Shown here: positions 1 to 10,153 of the stretch, one piece after another
How the letters are laid out: each line of letters starts with the position of its first letter
Position numbering within the stretch: the first letter of the stretch is position 1
Source of the DNA: Sipunculus nudus
Taxonomy: Eukaryota > Annelida > Sipuncula > Golfingiida > Sipunculidae
Reading direction: 5' to 3'
DNA length: 64,000 nt
NCBI GenBank assembly: GCA_026874595.1
Contig: JAPPUL010000019.1
Coordinates: 27,037-91,036, forward strand
Program-made: the position numbers and the translations under genes
Notes under the pieces: generated by a model
Told to the model about the DNA's origin: nothing
Database searches by the model: none
The model's input: the letters and a program-made list of their open reading frames with translations, nothing else

Positions 1-24
1 CCGTTTTTCGCCAAACCACGAAGA

Positions 25-30
25 CACGTG
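25..30. promoter_or_regulatory. CACGTG E-box in the third tail copy
   Basis: Second E-box core of the unit. In A its left flank reads GACACGTG; in B the A24T change makes it GTCACGTG, closer to the USF/TFE-type consensus GTCACGTGAC. This is a motif match only; a six-base palindrome is common by chance, although two per unit times 50 units is a high local density. Confidence 0.4.
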
Positions 31-110
31 CCGTCGCCGCAAGTGGCGGCAGGGTCCCTACGGTGGGCGGCCGGCGTGTGCAGCGGTGCGTGACGGCCTC
101 TCCGGGCCCC
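31..110. other. GC-rich, CpG-dense module of each unit
   Basis: By direct count 63 of 80 bases are G or C (79%) and there are 12 CpG dinucleotides, while the rest of the unit is AT-rich with many T and A runs. It contains a short hairpin, GCCGC (36-40) against GCGGC (46-50), with a 5-nt loop. Only one A/B change (C58T) falls inside it, and it removes no CpG. The sharp compositional step suggests a separate origin from the alpha/beta halves, or a CpG-island-like patch kept unmethylated; both are inference. It recurs in all 51 copies at the same offset. Confidence 0.85.
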
Positions 111-200
111 ATCTATGATCATACATGTTGGAGGCACAGTCACAACTTTATTGCTTGCCGGAAATCTTCGATTTTCGCAAGCTGGTTGGTCAGTCGCGGA

Positions 201-240
201 TGTCTGTTTGTCTGTTTGTTTGTTTGTTTGTTTGTCTGTC
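201..240 (+). repeat. TGTT/TGTC tetranucleotide microsatellite, one per unit
   Basis: About ten tetranucleotide steps of TGTC and TGTT, giving the 'CLFVCLFVC' string seen when it is translated. It has the same length and internal TGTC interruptions in every copy; the exception is unit 22 (one extra T near 26,867), and there is also a T/C polymorphism at unit position 239. Tetranucleotide tracts normally change length quickly, so this uniformity dates the copies as very young or recently homogenised, or reflects assembly copying. Confidence 0.95.
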
Positions 241-338
241 CAGTCTCTACAGGTCGCAATTTTCATCCCATCGCTTTCAAACTTTCACAGTTTGTGTAGA
301 ATCAAAAATGCAAGAAGCCTATTGTTTTTGGGCAATAT

Positions 339-363
339 AGGTCAAAGGTCAAGGTCAAGGTCA
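339..363 (+). promoter_or_regulatory. Four head-to-tail AGGTCA half-sites (nuclear-receptor type DR1 plus DR0 repeats)
   Basis: AGGTCA occurs at 339-344, 346-351, 352-357 and 358-363. The first two, one base apart, form a perfect DR1 (AGGTCAAAGGTCA), the classical element for RXR, HNF4, COUP-TF and PPAR:RXR. The last two each lie in TCAAGGTCA (349-357 and 355-363), the extended half-site of ERR and FTZ-F1/SF-1 type monomers. The cluster is present without change in all 51 copies, giving 204 half-sites in the window. The motif match is direct and the receptor preferences are established knowledge; whether anything binds here is unknown. A simple hexamer microsatellite could also produce it. 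Confidence 0.6.
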
Positions 364-647
364 TCAAAAGTTCCTAAAGTGCTCTTTTCTTCATATCTCC
401 ATTACTATTTGTCATAGCCACTTCAAACATGGCTCCTTTTAATCGGCATTCCAAGGCCTTTCTTCTGATGTATATGTTGCTGAAATCTGCTGTTTCTATG
501 GTTACACATTTTGGGGGAAATCTCATGATTTTCGAAAATAAAAGGCCTAATTTTTCTAACTTTGTCATTTTTAAAGCTAGAGATTCCTAGTTTTTTGCAT
601 CATATAGTACTAAATAAGCTTTTTATCATACAAGTAAAAGTCTCGTA

Positions 648-690
648 AAATCTCGCACCATTTCTCGTCAAACGAGAATTTTCGAGATTT
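648..690. other. Compound inverted repeat (hairpin) at the end of the alpha half
   Basis: Outer arms AAATCTCG (648-655) and CGAGATTT (683-690), inner arms TTCTCGT (662-668) and ACGAGAA (672-678), and a 3-nt loop CAA. The B substitution C654T changes the outer arm so that one C-G pair becomes T/G, a tolerated G-U wobble if transcribed. It could form a cruciform or RNA hairpin; function is not implied. Confidence 0.7.
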
Positions 691-796
691 CATTAGATAT
701 GGCTTACAGGTCGCATTTTTTAAACTATGACTTTGAAAATGACATATTTTGTGTTGTTTAGAAATATCTCGAAATCAATTTTTCATTTTTTGGAAA

Positions 797-815
797 TAGC
801 CACCAGGGGGCGTGG
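797..815 (+). promoter_or_regulatory. CTCF-like motif in the variant A unit
   Basis: TAGCCACCAGGGGGCGTGG matches the commonly cited 19-base CTCF consensus TGGCCACCAGGGGGCGCTA at 15 of the first 16 positions, including the whole CCACCAGGGGGCG core. It differs only at position 2 and in the last three bases. The motif is in the same orientation in every complete unit, at unit position 797. CTCF is an 11-zinc-finger architectural protein conserved across bilaterians. The match is strong for a single site, but occupancy cannot be judged from sequence and would depend on CpG methylation. Confidence 0.6.
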
Positions 816-946
816 TACATGAAACACTGTAACATATCATTTTTCTGCAATATCTCAAAAAATATTAAACGTGACACCATTTTTTGGGTCGTATCTGAAA
901 CTAGGAACATTGGCTTATCCCTTCGCACATGTTGCTTTGTGCTGCC

Positions 947-960
947 GTTACCATGGTTAC
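947..960. promoter_or_regulatory. RFX/X-box-like palindrome
   Basis: GTTACCATGGTTAC is one base away from the perfect palindrome GTTACCATGGTAAC and resembles the RFX X-box (GTNRCC, short spacer, RGYAAC). The second half has T where the consensus has A. It is unchanged between A and B. The alpha half retains only ATGGTTAC at the matching position. Weak evidence for function. Confidence 0.35.
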
Positions 961-1117
961 CAAATTTTGGGGTAAAACTTGACAATCTGAAAATTCGGAG
1001 TTTTCCAGCTTCTCTCTCTGTTGATATTTGCGATAGAAAGGTCTGGTGTTTGGCGTTAGACAGCATCCCTCTAGTTCTTAGTCATTCAATCGCAAGTCTC
1101 GTCATATCTCGCACCGT

Positions 1118-1140
1118 TTCTCGTGAAACGAGAACACGTG
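1118..1140. other. Hairpin with adjoining E-box at the end of the beta half
   Basis: TTCTCGT (1118-1124) and ACGAGAA (1128-1134) with a 3-nt loop GAA are followed directly by CACGTG (1135-1140), the palindromic E-box core bound by USF, MYC/MAX and TFE-type bHLH-ZIP factors. It is the counterpart of the alpha hairpin at offset 456 and is unchanged between A and B. Confidence 0.65.
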
Positions 1141-1250
1141 ACCATTCAAAGAAATGCCTATAATTATGTCATTTTTCACGCTACAGACACATGGTTTGCA
1201 GCGCTGGATAGCGGCTGACACTCGCAGTCACATTCAGGGGTCACATTGTT

Positions 1251-1301
1251 AGTCTCGTCAAATCTCGCGCCGTTTTTCGCCAAACCACGAAGACACGTGC
1301 C
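1251..1301 (+). repeat. Third, partial copy of the half-unit tail, spanning the unit border
   Basis: AGTCTCGTCAAATCTCGC at 1251 repeats the tail of beta at 1095 (AGTCTCGTCATATCTCGC), followed by CCGTTT and then a shared CACGTG (1294-1299 against 1135-1140). The spacing from beta is 156-159 bp instead of 456, so this is either a truncated third half-unit or an independent tail duplication. The TTCTCGT hairpin has decayed here. In B the copy gains T5G, G10A and A24T. Confidence 0.75.
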
Positions 1302-4300
1302 GTCGCCGCAAGTGGCGGCAGGGTCCCTACGGTGGGCGGCCGGCGTGTGCAGCGGTGCGTGACGGCCTCTCCGGGCCCCATCTATGATCATACATGTTGG
1401 AGGCACAGTCACAACTTTATTGCTTGCCGGAAATCTTCGATTTTCGCAAGCTGGTTGGTCAGTCGCGGATGTCTGTTTGTCTGTTTGTTTGTTTGTTTGT
1501 TTGTCTGTCCAGTCTCTACAGGTCGCAATTTTCATCCCATCGCTTTCAAACTTTCACAGTTTGTGTAGAATCAAAAATGCAAGAAGCCTATTGTTTTTGG
1601 GCAATATAGGTCAAAGGTCAAGGTCAAGGTCATCAAAAGTTCCTAAAGTGCTCTTTTCTTCATATCTCCATTACTATTTGTCATAGCCACTTCAAACATG
1701 GCTCCTTTTAATCGGCATTCCAAGGCCTTTCTTCTGATGTATATGTTGCTGAAATCTGCTGTTTCTATGGTTACACATTTTGGGGGAAATCTCATGATTT
1801 TCGAAAATAAAAGGCCTAATTTTTCTAACTTTGTCATTTTTAAAGCTAGAGATTCCTAGTTTTTTGCATCATATAGTACTAAATAAGCTTTTTATCATAC
1901 AAGTAAAAGTCTCGTAAAATCTCGCACCATTTCTCGTCAAACGAGAATTTTCGAGATTTCATTAGATATGGCTTACAGGTCGCATTTTTTAAACTATGAC
2001 TTTGAAAATGACATATTTTGTGTTGTTTAGAAATATCTCGAAATCAATTTTTCATTTTTTGGAAATAGCCACCAGGGGGCGTGGTACATGAAACACTGTA
2101 ACATATCATTTTTCTGCAATATCTCAAAAAATATTAAACGTGACACCATTTTTTGGGTCGTATCTGAAACTAGGAACATTGGCTTATCCCTTCGCACATG
2201 TTGCTTTGTGCTGCCGTTACCATGGTTACCAAATTTTGGGGTAAAACTTGACAATCTGAAAATTCGGAGTTTTCCAGCTTCTCTCTCTGTTGATATTTGC
2301 GATAGAAAGGTCTGGTGTTTGGCGTTAGACAGCATCCCTCTAGTTCTTAGTCATTCAATCGCAAGTCTCGTCATATCTCGCACCGTTTCTCGTGAAACGA
2401 GAACACGTGACCATTCAAAGAAATGCCTATAATTATGTCATTTTTCACGCTACAGACACATGGTTTGCAGCGCTGGATAGCGGCTGACACTCGCAGTCAC
2501 ATTCAGGGGTCACATTGTTAGTCTCGTCAAATCTCGCGCCGTTTTTCGCCAAACCACGAAGACACGTGCCGTCGCCGCAAGTGGCGGCAGGGTCCCTACG
2601 GTGGGCGGCCGGCGTGTGCAGCGGTGCGTGACGGCCTCTCCGGGCCCCATCTATGATCATACATGTTGGAGGCACAGTCACAACTTTATTGCTTGCCGGA
2701 AATCTTCGATTTTCGCAAGCTGGTTGGTCAGTCGCGGATGTCTGTTTGTCTGTTTGTTTGTTTGTTTGTTTGTCTGTCCAGTCTCTACAGGTCGCAATTT
2801 TCATCCCATCGCTTTCAAACTTTCACAGTTTGTGTAGAATCAAAAATGCAAGAAGCCTATTGTTTTTGGGCAATATAGGTCAAAGGTCAAGGTCAAGGTC
2901 ATCAAAAGTTCCTAAAGTGCTCTTTTCTTCATATCTCCATTACTATTTGTCATAGCCACTTCAAACATGGCTCCTTTTAATCGGCATTCCAAGGCCTTTC
3001 TTCTGATGTATATGTTGCTGAAATCTGCTGTTTCTATGGTTACACATTTTGGGGGAAATCTCATGATTTTCGAAAATAAAAGGCCTAATTTTTCTAACTT
3101 TGTCATTTTTAAAGCTAGAGATTCCTAGTTTTTTGCATCATATAGTACTAAATAAGCTTTTTATCATACAAGTAAAAGTCTCGTAAAATCTCGCACCATT
3201 TCTCGTCAAACGAGAATTTTCGAGATTTCATTAGATATGGCTTACAGGTCGCATTTTTTAAACTATGACTTTGAAAATGACATATTTTGTGTTGTTTAGA
3301 AATATCTCGAAATCAATTTTTCATTTTTTGGAAATAGCCACCAGGGGGCGTGGTACATGAAACACTGTAACATATCATTTTTCTGCAATATCTCAAAAAA
3401 TATTAAACGTGACACCATTTTTTGGGTCGTATCTGAAACTAGGAACATTGGCTTATCCCTTCGCACATGTTGCTTTGTGCTGCCGTTACCATGGTTACCA
3501 AATTTTGGGGTAAAACTTGACAATCTGAAAATTCGGAGTTTTCCAGCTTCTCTCTCTGTTGATATTTGCGATAGAAAGGTCTGGTGTTTGGCGTTAGACA
3601 GCATCCCTCTAGTTCTTAGTCATTCAATCGCAAGTCTCGTCATATCTCGCACCGTTTCTCGTGAAACGAGAACACGTGACCATTCAAAGAAATGCCTATA
3701 ATTATGTCATTTTTCACGCTACAGACACATGGTTTGCAGCGCTGGATAGCGGCTGACACTCGCAGTCACATTCAGGGGTCACATTGTTAGTCTCGTCAAA
3801 TCTCGCGCCGTTTTTCGCCAAACCACGAAGACACGTGCCGTCGCCGCAAGTGGCGGCAGGGTCCCTACGGTGGGCGGCCGGCGTGTGCAGCGGTGCGTGA
3901 CGGCCTCTCCGGGCCCCATCTATGATCATACATGTTGGAGGCACAGTCACAACTTTATTGCTTGCCGGAAATCTTCGATTTTCGCAAGCTGGTTGGTCAG
4001 TCGCGGATGTCTGTTTGTCTGTTTGTTTGTTTGTTTGTTTGTCTGTCCAGTCTCTACAGGTCGCAATTTTCATCCCATCGCTTTCAAACTTTCACAGTTT
4101 GTGTAGAATCAAAAATGCAAGAAGCCTATTGTTTTTGGGCAATATAGGTCAAAGGTCAAGGTCAAGGTCATCAAAAGTTCCTAAAGTGCTCTTTTCTTCA
4201 TATCTCCATTACTATTTGTCATAGCCACTTCAAACATGGCTCCTTTTAATCGGCATTCCAAGGCCTTTCTTCTGATGTATATGTTGCTGAAATCTGCTGT

Positions 4301-7300
4301 TTCTATGGTTACACATTTTGGGGGAAATCTCATGATTTTCGAAAATAAAAGGCCTAATTTTTCTAACTTTGTCATTTTTAAAGCTAGAGATTCCTAGTTT
4401 TTTGCATCATATAGTACTAAATAAGCTTTTTATCATACAAGTAAAAGTCTCGTAAAATCTCGCACCATTTCTCGTCAAACGAGAATTTTCGAGATTTCAT
4501 TAGATATGGCTTACAGGTCGCATTTTTTAAACTATGACTTTGAAAATGACATATTTTGTGTTGTTTAGAAATATCTCGAAATCAATTTTTCATTTTTTGG
4601 AAATAGCCACCAGGGGGCGTGGTACATGAAACACTGTAACATATCATTTTTCTGCAATATCTCAAAAAATATTAAACGTGACACCATTTTTTGGGTCGTA
4701 TCTGAAACTAGGAACATTGGCTTATCCCTTCGCACATGTTGCTTTGTGCTGCCGTTACCATGGTTACCAAATTTTGGGGTAAAACTTGACAATCTGAAAA
4801 TTCGGAGTTTTCCAGCTTCTCTCTCTGTTGATATTTGCGATAGAAAGGTCTGGTGTTTGGCGTTAGACAGCATCCCTCTAGTTCTTAGTCATTCAATCGC
4901 AAGTCTCGTCATATCTCGCACCGTTTCTCGTGAAACGAGAACACGTGACCATTCAAAGAAATGCCTATAATTATGTCATTTTTCACGCTACAGACACATG
5001 GTTTGCAGCGCTGGATAGCGGCTGACACTCGCAGTCACATTCAGGGGTCACATTGTTAGTCTCGTCAAATCTCGCGCCGTTTTTCGCCAAACCACGAAGA
5101 CACGTGCCGTCGCCGCAAGTGGCGGCAGGGTCCCTACGGTGGGCGGCCGGCGTGTGCAGCGGTGCGTGACGGCCTCTCCGGGCCCCATCTATGATCATAC
5201 ATGTTGGAGGCACAGTCACAACTTTATTGCTTGCCGGAAATCTTCGATTTTCGCAAGCTGGTTGGTCAGTCGCGGATGTCTGTTTGTCTGTTTGTTTGTT
5301 TGTTTGTTTGTCTGTCCAGTCTCTACAGGTCGCAATTTTCATCCCATCGCTTTCAAACTTTCACAGTTTGTGTAGAATCAAAAATGCAAGAAGCCTATTG
5401 TTTTTGGGCAATATAGGTCAAAGGTCAAGGTCAAGGTCATCAAAAGTTCCTAAAGTGCTCTTTTCTTCATATCTCCATTACTATTTGTCATAGCCACTTC
5501 AAACATGGCTCCTTTTAATCGGCATTCCAAGGCCTTTCTTCTGATGTATATGTTGCTGAAATCTGCTGTTTCTATGGTTACACATTTTGGGGGAAATCTC
5601 ATGATTTTCGAAAATAAAAGGCCTAATTTTTCTAACTTTGTCATTTTTAAAGCTAGAGATTCCTAGTTTTTTGCATCATATAGTACTAAATAAGCTTTTT
5701 ATCATACAAGTAAAAGTCTCGTAAAATCTCGCACCATTTCTCGTCAAACGAGAATTTTCGAGATTTCATTAGATATGGCTTACAGGTCGCATTTTTTAAA
5801 CTATGACTTTGAAAATGACATATTTTGTGTTGTTTAGAAATATCTCGAAATCAATTTTTCATTTTTTGGAAATAGCCACCAGGGGGCGTGGTACATGAAA
5901 CACTGTAACATATCATTTTTCTGCAATATCTCAAAAAATATTAAACGTGACACCATTTTTTGGGTCGTATCTGAAACTAGGAACATTGGCTTATCCCTTC
6001 GCACATGTTGCTTTGTGCTGCCGTTACCATGGTTACCAAATTTTGGGGTAAAACTTGACAATCTGAAAATTCGGAGTTTTCCAGCTTCTCTCTCTGTTGA
6101 TATTTGCGATAGAAAGGTCTGGTGTTTGGCGTTAGACAGCATCCCTCTAGTTCTTAGTCATTCAATCGCAAGTCTCGTCATATCTCGCACCGTTTCTCGT
6201 GAAACGAGAACACGTGACCATTCAAAGAAATGCCTATAATTATGTCATTTTTCACGCTACAGACACATGGTTTGCAGCGCTGGATAGCGGCTGACACTCG
6301 CAGTCACATTCAGGGGTCACATTGTTAGTCTCGTCAAATCTCGCGCCGTTTTTCGCCAAACCACGAAGACACGTGCCGTCGCCGCAAGTGGCGGCAGGGT
6401 CCCTACGGTGGGCGGCCGGCGTGTGCAGCGGTGCGTGACGGCCTCTCCGGGCCCCATCTATGATCATACATGTTGGAGGCACAGTCACAACTTTATTGCT
6501 TGCCGGAAATCTTCGATTTTCGCAAGCTGGTTGGTCAGTCGCGGATGTCTGTTTGTCTGTTTGTTTGTTTGTTTGTTTGTCTGTCCAGTCTCTACAGGTC
6601 GCAATTTTCATCCCATCGCTTTCAAACTTTCACAGTTTGTGTAGAATCAAAAATGCAAGAAGCCTATTGTTTTTGGGCAATATAGGTCAAAGGTCAAGGT
6701 CAAGGTCATCAAAAGTTCCTAAAGTGCTCTTTTCTTCATATCTCCATTACTATTTGTCATAGCCACTTCAAACATGGCTCCTTTTAATCGGCATTCCAAG
6801 GCCTTTCTTCTGATGTATATGTTGCTGAAATCTGCTGTTTCTATGGTTACACATTTTGGGGGAAATCTCATGATTTTCGAAAATAAAAGGCCTAATTTTT
6901 CTAACTTTGTCATTTTTAAAGCTAGAGATTCCTAGTTTTTTGCATCATATAGTACTAAATAAGCTTTTTATCATACAAGTAAAAGTCTCGTAAAATCTCG
7001 CACCATTTCTCGTCAAACGAGAATTTTCGAGATTTCATTAGATATGGCTTACAGGTCGCATTTTTTAAACTATGACTTTGAAAATGACATATTTTGTGTT
7101 GTTTAGAAATATCTCGAAATCAATTTTTCATTTTTTGGAAATAGCCACCAGGGGGCGTGGTACATGAAACACTGTAACATATCATTTTTCTGCAATATCT
7201 CAAAAAATATTAAACGTGACACCATTTTTTGGGTCGTATCTGAAACTAGGAACATTGGCTTATCCCTTCGCACATGTTGCTTTGTGCTGCCGTTACCATG

Positions 7301-8883
7301 GTTACCAAATTTTGGGGTAAAACTTGACAATCTGAAAATTCGGAGTTTTCCAGCTTCTCTCTCTGTTGATATTTGCGATAGAAAGGTCTGGTGTTTGGCG
7401 TTAGACAGCATCCCTCTAGTTCTTAGTCATTCAATCGCAAGTCTCGTCATATCTCGCACCGTTTCTCGTGAAACGAGAACACGTGACCATTCAAAGAAAT
7501 GCCTATAATTATGTCATTTTTCACGCTACAGACACATGGTTTGCAGCGCTGGATAGCGGCTGACACTCGCAGTCACATTCAGGGGTCACATTGTTAGTCT
7601 CGTCAAATCTCGCGCCGTTTTTCGCCAAACCACGAAGACACGTGCCGTCGCCGCAAGTGGCGGCAGGGTCCCTACGGTGGGCGGCCGGCGTGTGCAGCGG
7701 TGCGTGACGGCCTCTCCGGGCCCCATCTATGATCATACATGTTGGAGGCACAGTCACAACTTTATTGCTTGCCGGAAATCTTCGATTTTCGCAAGCTGGT
7801 TGGTCAGTCGCGGATGTCTGTTTGTCTGTTTGTTTGTTTGTTTGTTTGTCTGTCCAGTCTCTACAGGTCGCAATTTTCATCCCATCGCTTTCAAACTTTC
7901 ACAGTTTGTGTAGAATCAAAAATGCAAGAAGCCTATTGTTTTTGGGCAATATAGGTCAAAGGTCAAGGTCAAGGTCATCAAAAGTTCCTAAAGTGCTCTT
8001 TTCTTCATATCTCCATTACTATTTGTCATAGCCACTTCAAACATGGCTCCTTTTAATCGGCATTCCAAGGCCTTTCTTCTGATGTATATGTTGCTGAAAT
8101 CTGCTGTTTCTATGGTTACACATTTTGGGGGAAATCTCATGATTTTCGAAAATAAAAGGCCTAATTTTTCTAACTTTGTCATTTTTAAAGCTAGAGATTC
8201 CTAGTTTTTTGCATCATATAGTACTAAATAAGCTTTTTATCATACAAGTAAAAGTCTCGTAAAATCTCGCACCATTTCTCGTCAAACGAGAATTTTCGAG
8301 ATTTCATTAGATATGGCTTACAGGTCGCATTTTTTAAACTATGACTTTGAAAATGACATATTTTGTGTTGTTTAGAAATATCTCGAAATCAATTTTTCAT
8401 TTTTTGGAAATAGCCACCAGGGGGCGTGGTACATGAAACACTGTAACATATCATTTTTCTGCAATATCTCAAAAAATATTAAACGTGACACCATTTTTTG
8501 GGTCGTATCTGAAACTAGGAACATTGGCTTATCCCTTCGCACATGTTGCTTTGTGCTGCCGTTACCATGGTTACCAAATTTTGGGGTAAAACTTGACAAT
8601 CTGAAAATTCGGAGTTTTCCAGCTTCTCTCTCTGTTGATATTTGCGATAGAAAGGTCTGGTGTTTGGCGTTAGACAGCATCCCTCTAGTTCTTAGTCATT
8701 CAATCGCAAGTCTCGTCATATCTCGCACCGTTTCTCGTGAAACGAGAACACGTGACCATTCAAAGAAATGCCTATAATTATGTCATTTTTCACGCTACAG
8801 ACACATGGTTTGCAGCGCTGGATAGCGGCTGACACTCGCAGTCACATTCAGGGGTCACATTGTTAGTCTCGTCAAATCTCGCG

Positions 8884-10153
8884 CCGTTTTTCGCCAAACC
8901 ACGAAGACACGTGCCGTCGCCGCAAGTGGCGGCAGGGTCCCTACGGTGGGCGGCCGGCGTGTGCAGCGGTGCGTGACGGCCTCTCCGGGCCCCATCTATG
9001 ATCATACATGTTGGAGGCACAGTCACAACTTTATTGCTTGCCGGAAATCTTCGATTTTCGCAAGCTGGTTGGTCAGTCGCGGATGTCTGTTTGTCTGTTT
9101 GTTTGTTTGTTTGTTTGTCTGTCCAGTCTCTACAGGTCGCAATTTTCATCCCATCGCTTTCAAACTTTCACAGTTTGTGTAGAATCAAAAATGCAAGAAG
9201 CCTATTGTTTTTGGGCAATATAGGTCAAAGGTCAAGGTCAAGGTCATCAAAAGTTCCTAAAGTGCTCTTTTCTTCATATCTCCATTACTATTTGTCATAG
9301 CCACTTCAAACATGGCTCCTTTTAATCGGCATTCCAAGGCCTTTCTTCTGATGTATATGTTGCTGAAATCTGCTGTTTCTATGGTTACACATTTTGGGGG
9401 AAATCTCATGATTTTCGAAAATAAAAGGCCTAATTTTTCTAACTTTGTCATTTTTAAAGCTAGAGATTCCTAGTTTTTTGCATCATATAGTACTAAATAA
9501 GCTTTTTATCATACAAGTAAAAGTCTCGTAAAATCTCGCACCATTTCTCGTCAAACGAGAATTTTCGAGATTTCATTAGATATGGCTTACAGGTCGCATT
9601 TTTTAAACTATGACTTTGAAAATGACATATTTTGTGTTGTTTAGAAATATCTCGAAATCAATTTTCATTTTTTGGAAATAGCCACCAGGGGGCGTGGTAC
9701 ATGAAACACTGTAACATATCATTTTTCTGCAATATCTCAAAAAATATTAAACGTGACACCATTTTTTGGGTCGTATCTGAAACTAGGAACATTGGCTTAT
9801 CCCTTCGCACATGTTGCTTTGTGCTGCCGTTACCATGGTTACCAAATTTTGGGGTAAAACTTGACAATCTGAAAATTCGGAGTTTTCCAGCTTCTCTCTC
9901 TCTGTTGATATTTGCGATAGAAAGGTCTGGTGTTTGGCGTTAGACAGCATCCCTCTAGTTCTTAGTCATTCAATCGCAAGTCTCGTCATATCTCGCACCG
10001 TTTCTCGTGAAACGAGAACACGTGACCATTCAAAGAAATGCCTATAATTATGTCATTTTTCACGCTACAGACACATGGTTTGCAGCGCTGGATAGCGGCT
10101 GACACTCGCAGTCACATTCAGGGGTCACATTGTTAGTCTCGTCAAATCTCGCG
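8884..10153 (+). repeat. Variant A unit 8 with two small indels (1,270 bp)
   Basis: One T is missing from a T5 run at 9662-9665 and one extra CT step is present in the CT tract at about 9891-9903. Both are typical slippage changes. Because no other indels cluster here, these may be genuine private mutations and useful anchors for read placement. Confidence 0.9.

Larger units (their letters stand above)
248..704 (+). repeat. Alpha half: first member of an internal ~456-bp duplication
   Basis: This segment pairs with 705-1160 at a near-constant offset. Anchors: TACAGGTCGCA at 248 and 705 (offset 457); ATGTTGCT at 474 and 929 (455); ATGGTTAC at 498 and 953 (455); ATTTTGGGG at 508 and 964 (456); AGTCTCGT at 639 and 1095 (456); TTCTCGT...ACGAGAA at 662 and 1118 (456). 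The halves are strongly diverged between anchors, so the duplication is far older than the array's amplification. Alpha contains the AGGTCA cluster and, at 537-542, an AATAAA string that I do not interpret as functional. Confidence 0.85.
705..1160 (+). repeat. Beta half: second member of the internal ~456-bp duplication
   Basis: Diverged paralogue of the alpha half, with the same order of anchors. It carries the CTCF-like motif (797-815), an RFX-like palindrome (947-960), the second TTCTCGT hairpin (1118-1134) and an abutting E-box (1135-1140). More A/B differences fall near its end (1048-1082) than in its centre. The exact boundaries are approximate because similarity fades at both ends. Confidence 0.83.
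1..1269 (+). repeat. Reference variant A unit (unit 1)
   Basis: Used here as the map for all A units; add the unit start minus 1 to convert. Order along the unit: end of the third tail copy with an E-box (25-30), GC-rich module (31-110), spacer with TGATCA (117-122), TGTT/TGTC microsatellite (201-240), alpha half (248-704) with the AGGTCA cluster, beta half (705-1160) with the CTCF-like motif, then a linker and the start of the third tail copy (1161-1269). The length is a multiple of three, yet every frame contains stops, so no reading frame passes through the unit. Confidence 0.95.

Noticed and set aside
1-20. CENP-B box in the TTCG-containing stretches (for example TTCGCCAAACCACG)
   Set aside because: The CGGG end of the CENP-B box consensus is missing, so a centromeric role is not supported by this motif.
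59-238. Selective constraint inferred from long A/B-identical stretches (59-238, 247-429)
   Set aside because: With 31 changes over 1,269 bp the longest gap expected by chance is about 165 bp, so 180-183 bp is not meaningful without more variants.
63-340. Cysteine/valine-rich frames with 'CLFVCLFVC' (and the minus-strand 'TNKQTDKQ') that look like low-complexity or membrane peptides
   Set aside because: They are translations of the TGTT/TGTC microsatellite in several frames; one begins at GTG, and the B substitution C58T and upstream changes alter their starts. No coding evidence.
537-542. AATAAA polyadenylation signal in the alpha half
   Set aside because: Six-base AT-rich word in an AT-rich region with no transcript or gene upstream; not annotated as functional.
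674-690. Heat-shock element (GAA/TTC pentamers) at the alpha hairpin
   Set aside because: Only two inverted pentamers (AGAAT/TTTCG) are contiguous; at least three are usually needed, and the word arises from the hairpin arms.
819-1163. A 114-codon open frame on the + strand in each unit, kept in A and B
   Set aside because: The seven A/B substitutions inside it comprise five amino-acid changes (W to L, S to A, L to I, C to F, L to P) and two silent ones, as expected without selection. It overlaps another open frame on the opposite strand, has no recognisable domain, and recurs only because the DNA repeats.
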